Positions 8,877 to 16,600 of a stretch of 64,000 nucleotides of DNA are shown piece by piece. The DNA comes from Gp6-AA40 sp035496255 (GTDB lineage: Bacteria; Acidobacteriota; Vicinamibacteria; Vicinamibacterales; UBA2999): NCBI GenBank assembly GCA_035496255.1, contig DATJEU010000032.1:61934-125933 (forward strand), in the 5' to 3' direction. Both the position numbers and the translations under genes were made by a program. Below the pieces are notes generated by a model. The model saw only the letters and a list, made by a program, of their open reading frames with translations, did not search any database and had not been told where the DNA came from. Each line of letters starts with the position of its first letter. Position 1 is the first letter of the stretch.

Positions 8877-9938
8877 ATGGCAAAGGCAGCAAAGGCGAAG
8901 ATCCCGGCGCGGCGGGTCGCGAGCAAGACGGTGAGAAAAGCCGCCGCCGTGGCTCGCGCCCAGGGACAGGCAATGCCGCGAAGCATGCAGAACCGCGGCG
9001 TTGGCGACAGCCGGAAAGCCGTGCAGACGCCCAGGATCGCCAAGGCCCCTGCGAAGGTGTCCGACGATGGCCTGACCAGGGTGACGCATGAGACCGAGGT
9101 ACGTGGTAATGAGACGCGCGTCGAGCGGGTGGTCGAACGCGCGCCGAAACCGAGCCTGCCCGACGTCGATCGCACGAGCGCTGGCCGCGGCCGTTACGTC
9201 TACTGCGTCATCCGCGCGAGCCAGCCGCTGAAGTTCGGCGCCATCGGCATGGACGAGCAGTGGCCCGACGTCTACACCATCACTTACAAGGACATGGCCG
9301 CGGTCGTCTCCGATGTGCCGATCACGCCGCTCGATTCCACGCGCGAAAACGTCCTGGCCCACGAGCGCGTCAACGAGACGGTGATGCGCGACCACACCGT
9401 CATTCCGATGTCCTTCGGCACCATCTTCAAGACGCGTGAGGACATCGGCGAGCTGCTGCGTTCCGCGTACGATGCGTTCGCCGACGTGCTCAACAAGATG
9501 CAGGACAAGCTCGAGTTCGGTCTCAAGGTGTTGTGGGACCGTGACGAGATCGTCCGCGCGATCGAGGGCGAGGACGAAGACATTCACCGGCTGAAGAGCG
9601 AGATCTCCTCACAGAAGGGCTCCACGTACTTCGCCCGCATGCAGTACGGACGCCTCATCGACACGGCCCTGCAGGCGCGCTCGGAGCGCTACGTCGCCGA
9701 GTTTCTGCAGCGGCTGCGCGACGTGTCCGTGGCCTCGCGTGTCAACCGTGCGATCGGCGACAAGATGATCATGAACGCGGCGTTCCTCGTCCAGCGCGAT
9801 CAGGAACAGGCGTTCGACCGGCGCATCAAGGAAATCGCGTCGCGTTTCGACAAGCTGACGTTCAAGTACACCGGTCCGTGGCCGCCGTACAACTTCGTCA
9901 ACATCCGCCTGAAGCTCGAACGGGCGGGGCAGCATTAA
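8877..9938 (+). CDS. gvpF/L: GvpF/L-family protein with Lys/Ala-rich N-terminal extension
   Basis: The product has 353 residues. The GvpL/GvpF domain begins near residue 105 at 'RYVYCVIRA' and ends with the hallmark 'YTGPWPPYNFVNI'. In between are 'HERVNETVM' and 'VIPMSFGTIF', typical of the two alpha/beta subdomains. GvpF and GvpL are accessory proteins needed for shell assembly. The first 100 residues are unusual: basic and Ala-rich ('KAAKAKIPARRVASK') and histone-tail-like, then a short acidic stretch. It is the first of three paralogues in the cluster. A heptad inverted repeat follows the stop codon. Confidence 0.9.
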   Translation: MAKAAKAKIPARRVASKTVRKAAAVARAQGQAMPRSMQNRGVGDSRKAVQTPRIAKAPAKVSDDGLTRVTHETEVRGNETRVERVVERAPKPSLPDVDRTSAGRGRYVYCVIRASQPLKFGAIGMDEQWPDVYTITYKDMAAVVSDVPITPLDSTRENVLAHERVNETVMRDHTVIPMSFGTIFKTREDIGELLRSAYDAFADVLNKMQDKLEFGLKVLWDRDEIVRAIEGEDEDIHRLKSEISSQKGSTYFARMQYGRLIDTALQARSERYVAEFLQRLRDVSVASRVNRAIGDKMIMNAAFLVQRDQEQAFDRRIKEIASRFDKLTFKYTGPWPPYNFVNIRLKLERAGQH

Positions 9939-9943
9939 TCCAC

Positions 9944-10048
9944 GCCCGACTCCCAACGGCGTCGGTGGTCCAACTCCCGATGGCGACTGAATCCAGGTCC
10001 ATCCCTTGGCGGTTGGACAAGCGGCAGATGTCGGGACTTGGGAGTTAA
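9944..10048. repeat. Intergenic heptad inverted repeat (GGGAGTT word)
   Basis: The left arm contains CGACTCCCAAC and CAACTCCCGAT; the right arm contains GGGACTTGGGAGTTAAC. The arms are reverse complements in word content, separated by about 45 bases. The element fills the gap between a GvpF/L gene and gvpG and ends in GGGAGTTAAC, as does the element between nuoL and nuoM. Confidence 0.7.
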
Positions 10049-10063
10049 CATCACTCAGTTCCG

Positions 10064-10561
10064 ATGTTCCTCCTCGATTCCCTCATGATCTCGGGCATCC
10101 GCTGGGCCATTGACAAGGTGGTCACGGCGGCCGAAGCCGAGTTGAATGACGACTCGGCCCTGCGCGATCGGCTGCTCGAGGCCGAGATGCAGCGGGAGAT
10201 GGGTGAGATCTCGGACGATGAGTTCCGCGCGATCGAAGTCGACGTGCTGCAGGCGATTCGCGAGATCAAGGAGCGCCGCGATGGCGGGGCCGGCGCGTTC
10301 GCGTTCGGCGGCGGGCAGCCGATCGAGGCGGGAGAGGACAGCCGCTTCCAGGTCGAGGCCGAACTCGCGGGCGATTTCTACGGCGCTCCGGAAACGCCGC
10401 CGCAGACCGGGACGATCGAAGCTGCAGGCCGGGGCTCGCATGACCGCGCCCGCGCGGGCTCGCGCGGTAGCCCCGGCGCAGGCCCGCGCACCCGAACCGA
10501 TCGCACGCGCCGCACCGCCGGCAACGCGCGCAGCAGCCGCACGCGTCGCCCACACAAGTGA
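10064..10561 (+). CDS. gvpG: Gas vesicle protein GvpG
   Basis: The product has 165 residues. The GvpG signature is at the N-terminus: a short hydrophobic start 'MFLLDSLMISGIRWAIDKV', then a helical acidic segment with 'REMGEISDDEFRAIEVDVL' at about residues 45-65. GvpG is a small accessory protein required for vesicle assembly and usually has 80-90 residues. Here residues 80-165 are a low-complexity Gly/Ala/Arg tail of uncertain significance. The stop overlaps the GTG start of the next GvpF/L gene (GTGA). The gene follows the heptad repeat at 9944. Confidence 0.85.
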   Translation: MFLLDSLMISGIRWAIDKVVTAAEAELNDDSALRDRLLEAEMQREMGEISDDEFRAIEVDVLQAIREIKERRDGGAGAFAFGGGQPIEAGEDSRFQVEAELAGDFYGAPETPPQTGTIEAAGRGSHDRARAGSRGSPGAGPRTRTDRTRRTAGNARSSRTRRPHK

Positions 10562-11400
10562 GCGCCACCCTCACGTACGTGTTCTGCCTGGTCCGCAGTG
10601 CGCGGCGGCCTGCCGTCCCCAGGCTGCCGGCCTCGCGGATGTTGCCGGGCAGCCGCAATCGCCGCGCGATTCCCGCGCGTGACGATCTCTGGCTGATCGT
10701 CGCGGACGTGCCGGCGGGCGAGTACGACGAGACGACGTTGGGCCGTGGTCTGTCGGATCTCGAGTGGGTTGGACGCCGCGCGACAGCGCACGAAGCAACG
10801 GTCGAGCAGTTTCTGTCGGCGAAGGCCGTGCTGCCGATGCAGCTGTTCACGCTCTTCACGTCCGAGGAGCGCGCGCTCCAGCATGTCGATCGGCAGCGCC
10901 GCGAGATCCTCGGGATTCTGAACCGCCTGCAGGGTCACGTCGAATGGGGCTTGCGCCTCACGTTCGACGAGAAGGCGCTGCGGGAGGCGGTCGACGCGGC
11001 GCATCGGTCGGCGAAGGCAGACGGCAATACGGGACGGGCCGTCGCCCGGCCGTCAGGGGCGGGATATCTCGCGCGCAAGCGTGACCTGCTCGACGTGACG
11101 CGTGGTCAGCTCAGCGCCGCGAGAAAGGAAGCCGATCGGCTGTTCATGACGCTGACCCGGGAAGTGGCCGATGCCCGGCGCCGCACCGAGACGGAGCAGG
11201 CCTCGGCAGGTGCCCGGCTGTTGCTCGATGCCGCGTTTCTCGTGCCGGCAACGCGGACCCGTTCATTTCGCACGCTGGTCGGCCGGCACGCGAAGACGAT
11301 CGCGGCCGCCGGGGTTGTCGTGTCGTTGACCGGTCCGTGGCCGCCCTACAATTTCATCGCATCTCCGCCGAAGGCGCGGGCACCGCAGGCCCATGGCTAA
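10558..11400 (+). CDS. gvpF/L: GvpF/L-family gas vesicle protein (second copy)
   Basis: The product has 280 residues. The family pattern runs from 'LTYVFCLVRS' at the N-terminus through 'LPMQLFTLFTSEE' and 'VEWGLRLTFDEKAL' to the C-terminal 'LTGPWPPYNFI', the same ending as in the first copy. The GTG start at 10558 overlaps the gvpG stop. The stop overlaps the next GvpA-family gene by eight bases. The low overall similarity among the three GvpF/L proteins here suggests old duplication or separate roles rather than recent copying. Confidence 0.88.
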   Translation: MSATLTYVFCLVRSARRPAVPRLPASRMLPGSRNRRAIPARDDLWLIVADVPAGEYDETTLGRGLSDLEWVGRRATAHEATVEQFLSAKAVLPMQLFTLFTSEERALQHVDRQRREILGILNRLQGHVEWGLRLTFDEKALREAVDAAHRSAKADGNTGRAVARPSGAGYLARKRDLLDVTRGQLSAARKEADRLFMTLTREVADARRRTETEQASAGARLLLDAAFLVPATRTRSFRTLVGRHAKTIAAAGVVVSLTGPWPPYNFIASPPKARAPQAHG

Positions 11401-11647
11401 ATCCGACTCCGAGCGGATCCTCGACTCGGGCGACGCCTCGCTGCTCGACATCGTCGACAACGTGCTGAACAAGGGCGTGGTGTTGAGCGGCGACATCACC
11501 ATCGCGGTGGCAGACGTCGATCTGATCTATGCGCGCCTCTCGCTGCTGCTGTGTGCCGCCGATCGCGTGCTGCCGACGGAAACGACCGACTTCCTGGAGC
11601 GGCGCAGCCAGCGGCATGAGCGTAGGCGTTTACGCGATCACCGGTAG
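11393..11647 (+). CDS. GvpA/S/J-family minor gas vesicle protein
   Basis: The product has 84 residues. The GvpA-like core is at residues 16-60: 'SLLDIVDNVLNKGVVL' followed by 'DITIAVADVDLIYARL'. As in the first gene of the cluster, the shell-type hairpin is replaced by a more polar version, and the tail is short and Arg-rich. This fits GvpS or GvpJ-like minor proteins rather than the main shell subunit. The ATG overlaps the upstream stop, and the downstream GvpF/L gene starts within its last 32 bases, so the three are tightly coupled. Confidence 0.85.
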   Translation: MAKSDSERILDSGDASLLDIVDNVLNKGVVLSGDITIAVADVDLIYARLSLLLCAADRVLPTETTDFLERRSQRHERRRLRDHR

Positions 11648-12251
11648 CCGGCTGATTCCGGAGACGCCGGGCGTTCGTCTGCGCGCGGTGCGCGTGGGCG
11701 CGCTGACCGCGCTCGTGAGTGATGTCCGTCGATCCCCGGCACCGATAGCTGCGAACCTGCGGCGCTATCACCGCGCGATCGCCGCGATCGCCGATGCCGT
11801 GCCGGCGGTCCTGCCGGTCCGGTTCGGGACCGTCATGACGGAGTCCGAGCTTGCCATCGTGCTGCACTCCCGGGCACGGACGTTTCGCTCCGCACTGGCG
11901 CATGTCCGGGGCAAGGCGCAGATGACGGTGCGCCTCGTGACGGGCAACCGCGGCCGCCGGCCTTTGGCATCGCCGCCCGTGAAGAGCGTGGCGTCCGGTA
12001 CGGCGTACCTGCAATCGCGCGCCGCCGGGGCTCGAGAGATTGAGGGATTTGCTCCCGTGCGTGCGGCGTTGGCGCGATGGATTCGTGACGAGCGCGTCGA
12101 GCGCAACGGCGCGATCGTGAGCGTGTATCACCTGGTCCCGCGGCGATCCTCCTCCGCATACGCGGGCGCGGCCGAGCGGACGCTTGCGGCCGCCGGGCTG
12201 CGCGCCGTCGTCTCGGGCCCGTTTCCGCCATATGCTTTCAGTTCCTGGTGA
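11616..12251 (+). CDS. gvpF/L: GvpF/L-family gas vesicle protein (third copy)
   Basis: The product has 211 residues. It begins 'MSVGVYAIT' and has the family motif 'AVLPVRFGTVMTE' (about residues 65-77) and the C-terminal 'VSGPFPPYAFSSW', matching the 'GPWPPYNF' ending of the other two copies. It is shorter, lacking much of the helical C-terminal subdomain. The ATG at 11616 lies inside the upstream gene and the stop overlaps the gvpK start by one base. A longer upstream extension in the same frame would be read through the GvpA-like gene and is not credible. Confidence 0.85.
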   Translation: MSVGVYAITGSRLIPETPGVRLRAVRVGALTALVSDVRRSPAPIAANLRRYHRAIAAIADAVPAVLPVRFGTVMTESELAIVLHSRARTFRSALAHVRGKAQMTVRLVTGNRGRRPLASPPVKSVASGTAYLQSRAAGAREIEGFAPVRAALARWIRDERVERNGAIVSVYHLVPRRSSSAYAGAAERTLAAAGLRAVVSGPFPPYAFSSW

Positions 12252-12769
12252 TGGCCAGAAGCACTTCCACCTCCCGACTCCCAACTGCCAGGGCACGAAG
12301 CCCGAAGCCGAAAGCCCACACCCGGAAAGGCCCCGCGAGGTCGGCGGGGAGGTCGGGCGTCGCGAAGCAGGCCGGGCAACCGCTCGCAAAGCAGGCCCGG
12401 CGGCGCCCTAAGCCAATTGCGACCGGCAGCGGATTGAGCGTCGTCGAAGTCGAGCAGCTCGACGACCTGCGAAGAGAACTCGAGCGCTCTGCGGCCAAGG
12501 CGTCGCCGATGCGGTGGAACGCCGATCCCGAGGACGTGCAGCGATCGATCGCGAAGCTGGTGCTGACACTGGTCGAGTTCATCCGGCAGCTGCTGGAGCG
12601 GCAGGCCATCCGACGGATGGAGAAGGGGACCCTCACCGATCAGCAGACCGAGGACGTCGGCCGTGCGCTGATGAAGCTCGAGGAGACGATCGGCGATCTC
12701 GCCGGCACGCTGGGCATCGCGCGAGAGGATCTCAATCTCGATCTCGGGCCGATCGGAAAGTTGATGTGA
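12251..12769 (+). CDS. gvpK: Gas vesicle protein GvpK
   Basis: The product has 172 residues. The GvpK domain occupies about residues 60-170, with 'LTLVEFIRQLLERQAIRRME' and 'EDVGRALMKLEE' as its recognisable helical core. GvpK is an accessory protein needed for vesicle formation. The first 55 residues are basic and low complexity. Their DNA (12262-12330) contains CTCCCGACTCCCAACT followed by repeated CGAAGCC-like words, close to the heptad repeats found between other genes, so this extension may be repeat-derived. It is the last gene of the cluster; a REP palindrome follows seven bases after the stop. Confidence 0.87.
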   Translation: MARSTSTSRLPTARARSPKPKAHTRKGPARSAGRSGVAKQAGQPLAKQARRRPKPIATGSGLSVVEVEQLDDLRRELERSAAKASPMRWNADPEDVQRSIAKLVLTLVEFIRQLLERQAIRRMEKGTLTDQQTEDVGRALMKLEETIGDLAGTLGIAREDLNLDLGPIGKLM

Positions 12770-12775
12770 TTCGCC

Positions 12776-12801
12776 GGCCGACCTGAAGGTTGGCCTCCAC
12801 G
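12776..12801. repeat. REP-type palindrome, CTTCAG centre
   Basis: GGCCGACCTGAAGGTTGGCC is a near-perfect palindrome with flanking TCCACG. On the other strand it reads as a GGAGGCC start, a CTTCAG centre and a GGTCGGCC end, the same element as the pair between rpsR and rplI. It lies between the convergent gvpK and nei genes and could also act as a terminator hairpin. Confidence 0.7.
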
Positions 12802-12813
12802 ATCCGTCGACCG

Positions 12814-13599
12814 CTACGCTTCGCCATCCGCGGCCATCGGCTGACAACGCGGACACCAGTACGTTGATCGAACATCAGGTCCGTGTCTGGTCCGCTCGAT
12901 CCCGGTGCCGCACCGTGGACACGGTTTGCCGGCACGGCCGTACACACGCTTCGGGACGCCGTGCCAGGTGTCCGACACGCTCGCGCGCAGCAGCGTGCGC
13001 GCGGCCGCCACGATGCGATCGAGCTGCTCGCGCGTGAGTGCGCTCACGCGAACGAAGGGGTTCACGCGCGTCGCGAACAGGGTTTCGGACTTCCAGATAT
13101 TGCCGATGCCGGCGAGTGCGGTTTGATCGAGCAGCGCGTCGGCAATCTCCATCTCACCGCGCTCCTGCAGCCGCTGAACGGCCACGCCGGCGTCGAAGTC
13201 ATCGCCGAGCAGGTCAGGTCCGAGAGCGCGGAGCGCGGCCTGCCCTGAGTCCGATTCCCATTCGGCCGCCGGCACGTTGAAGCCGACGGCGATGACGTCC
13301 GCCGTCTCGATCACGATGCGCATGTCGCGCCGCGGCCGCTGCCAGCGCTCGTCCGGGCGATACAGGTGCCAGGATCCGTGCATGCGCATATGGGTGCGCA
13401 GCACGAGGCCGCCCGAAAACCACATCAGCAGGTGTTTGCCGCGCGCCTCGACGCGATCGATCGTGCGGCCGGCGAGCGGATCGGCGTGTCGGGGATTGGT
13501 CAGGCGGGGGAAGACGGAATCGAAGCGCGTGATCGTCCGTCCCGCCAGGGCGCGGTGGAGCGCCCGGGCGGCACGGAAGATCGAATCGCCTTCGGGCAT
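12814..13599 (-). CDS. Fpg/Nei-family DNA glycosylase (endonuclease VIII-like)
   Basis: The 261-residue product has the family length. It starts 'MPEGDSIFRAARAL', with the catalytic Pro2 (after Met removal) and Glu3; the 'PEGD' start favours the Nei branch over Fpg. 'MRMHGSWHLY' and 'NIWKSETLFA' correspond to conserved lesion-binding and helix-two-turn-helix parts. A C-terminal zinc finger with two CPRC knuckles is intact. The enzyme removes oxidised bases and nicks the strand. The start lies three bases from the lhr stop in the same direction, and an Lhr helicase next to a Nei glycosylase is a recurrent pairing that suggests a shared repair role. Confidence 0.93.
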   Translation of the reverse strand: MPEGDSIFRAARALHRALAGRTITRFDSVFPRLTNPRHADPLAGRTIDRVEARGKHLLMWFSGGLVLRTHMRMHGSWHLYRPDERWQRPRRDMRIVIETADVIAVGFNVPAAEWESDSGQAALRALGPDLLGDDFDAGVAVQRLQERGEMEIADALLDQTALAGIGNIWKSETLFATRVNPFVRVSALTREQLDRIVAAARTLLRASVSDTWHGVPKRVYGRAGKPCPRCGTGIERTRHGPDVRSTYWCPRCQPMAADGEA

Positions 13600-13602
13600 C
13601 CG

Positions 13603-16600
13603 CTAGTCGTTGATCATGTCATCCCGATCGTTTTCGGCGTCGGCGCTGTCAGGGTCGGTCGGTTCGCTGCTCTCGACGCCCTTGGCGGCGTCGTCATAGC
13701 CGCGATTGTGGCGTGAGGTGGTTCCCTTGCGCTCGAGGTCCTGGTCGCGATCGTTCGATGAGCGGATCTCGTCATGTTCCTGGTCGCGGTCCGTGATCCT
13801 GTCCCGTGACTGGTCGGTCATCGCCCTTCCTCCTGCGCGCGATCCCGCAAGACCAATGCCGCGTTCGGGACGGGCCTGCAGGCCCATGGCGCCGATCACG
13901 AATCCTTCGACGACGAACAGCCGTGCTGCAGGGTGGGCTTGTGCCGGGAGGCCATTGATTTCCGCAATAAGGAGACCGCGCTTGCCGGGTTCGCGAGCCG
14001 CGGCGAGCTGAAGCAGCGCACGCGAGACCTCGCGACCGACGCGCGACCGTTGGGGCTCCGTCTCGGGCAGGAACAGCAGCAGTTCGCGTTCGCCGCGCCG
14101 CAGATAGGCCGCCGCGGCGCCGTCAACGAGAATGGTCAGCGCCCCGACGCTGCGTGTCGGGCCACGGCCGCTTTCGGGAGACGGTTCGGACGTTGCGGCC
14201 GGCGATGGTTCCGGCCACTTGACAATGGCGCCGTACGGATTGGCCGGATCGGTGGCCGCGAGGATCGCCGTGCGCGGTTCCTCGGGCACGTCGCGCATCG
14301 AACGCAGCAGATCGAGCGCCGCCGGCATCGCGAACTGCGCGGCACCGAGGCCGGCGACGAAGTACCCGCGACGAACGCGTCCGGTGTCCTCCATCGCCTT
14401 GAGCACTGCATACACCGCGGTGAACCCGCCCGTGAGCGCTTCCGCTGCCACCGTCTCACGGGTGATCACGCCGTGACGGGTCAGCAGTTGCTGTGCCATC
14501 GCCGCGGCCCAGTCCGTATTGGCCGTCTTCGTTGCCCGCGCCGTCGGCAGCAGCGACCAGCGCCCCTCGGCTGATGGCGGCACCAGCCGACGAGATCGGA
14601 AGGGACGCGATCGCTCGCGTCGCCTTGTCTGCTTGTCCTCGGTACGCGAGTAGGCGCGCAGCGCGTGCAGCGTGTCGTTGGTGACGAGGCCCTGCCACAC
14701 GAGATCCCAGAGCGCGTCAACCGTCTCCTGCGGAAATCCGCCGCCGGTGCCGTCATGCAGTGCCGCGAAAAAGGAGGCGCCATGCTCGCGAAGGTATCCG
14801 AGGATGTCTGTGGAGCGAGCCTGACCGGAGCCTTGGCGAAGGTCGGACACGGTCCGTCCCACGGGGGCGCGCAGCTTCGCGAAATGGTCGGTCAGATAGA
14901 GTGCGATGCGGCCGTCGCGCTCGCCGAGCGATTCGACGCCCGCCCACACGACTTCACCTGCGGCCATCAACGTATCGAGCATGGCCGGTTGATAGTCGGC
15001 GACGCGCGCCGGCAATACTTCGCGCTCGAGTACCGACGCTGGAATCGCTGCACCCTGCAGCTGCTCGATGGCGTCGAGCAGTGCTTCGAGACCGTGACGT
15101 CCGGAGCCGATACCGTGCCATGAGACGAGAAACCGCCCGAGCGCATCGGCGCCCACCGGTTCAATCTCATGCCGCAGCTTCGCCAGCGATCGTCGTCTCA
15201 GGCTGCGCAGGACATCGGGGTCCACCCACTCACGCGCCGTGCCGCCGGGACGGAATTCACCTTCGATGAGGCGGCCCGTCTCCGCCAGCCTGACGAGAAG
15301 CGCTTCCGCCATGCCGATGCCGAGCCCGTAGCGTGCCGCGAATTCGGCCGCGGTGAATGGCGCGTGCGACCGTGCGAAGCGCATTGCGAGATCACCGCCC
15401 GGATCGCGCACCGGTTCGAGCAGCGCTTCGGGCAGCCCCGGTGGCAGCGGCACGCCCAATGCGTCGCGATAGCGGGCGGCGTCCTCGACGGCGACGCGGC
15501 GGCGGTCGCCGGCGATCGTCAGCGGAATCACGCGGCGCGTTCGTTCGAGCGACGCGACCGCCTCGCGCGCATCGCCCATCGACGTGCGTGCCTGGAGCTC
15601 GTCGATGGTCAGATCGCCGATCCGGATCAGCAGATCGTGCACGCCGTCGATCGTGCGGACGCGGTACTTCTCGTCGAGATGCTGCAGTTGCCGCTCGATT
15701 GCGGCGATCGCGTCCGGGTCGAGCAGCTCGCGCAGTTCGGCGTCGCCGAGCAGTTCGCGGAGCTGGGCCTGATCGACCGACAACGCCTGCGCCCGCCGTT
15801 CCGCGAGCGGCGCGTCGCCGTCGTAGATGTAGTTGGCGACGTAGCTGAACAACAGCGACGCGGCGAACGGCGACGGGACTCGCGAGTCCACCGTCGTGAC
15901 GCGAAGGCTCCGGCCGGACAGCTTGCGCAGCGTGTCGACCAGCGCGGGCATGTCGAAGTGGTCGCGCAGGATGTCGCGGTAGGTCTCGAGCAGCGCCGGA
16001 AACGAACCGAAGCGCGCGGCCACCGCGAGGAGATCGGATGCCCGCTTGCGCTGTTGCCACAGCGGTGTGCGTGCGCCCGGCCGCCGCCGCGGCAACAGCA
16101 GCGCCCGCGCGGCCGTTTCGCGGAACCGGGCGGCGAAGAGGGAGGTTGCGCCAAGCTGCCGGAGGACCAGGCCCTCGATGTCGTCGGCATCCGGAAGCAG
16201 CAGTGACGGGTCAGGCGCCTGTTCGCCTGGACCGCTCCGCGGATCCCCGCCCAGCTCCGGGAAGCGGACGACGAAGCCTTCGTCGCCCCACATGACTTCG
16301 ACGTCGATGCCGGTGCGCTGACGGATGTGCGCCGTGGCCGCCATCGCCCACGGCGCGTGAATGCGGCTGCCGAGCGGCGACAGCAGGCAGACGCGCCAGT
16401 CGCCGAGCTCGTCGAGGCATCGCTCGATGACGATCGTTCGATCGTCCGGGACGGCTCCTGCCGCCGCCTGATCGTCCAGATAGCGCAGGACGTTCTCCGC
16501 CGCGGCGGGATCGAGATCGTGATGCGCGACGAGCCGCTCGATCGCGGCCGGGCGCGAGACCCCGCGCAGCTCGCGTACCAGCTTGCCGATCGCGTATCCG

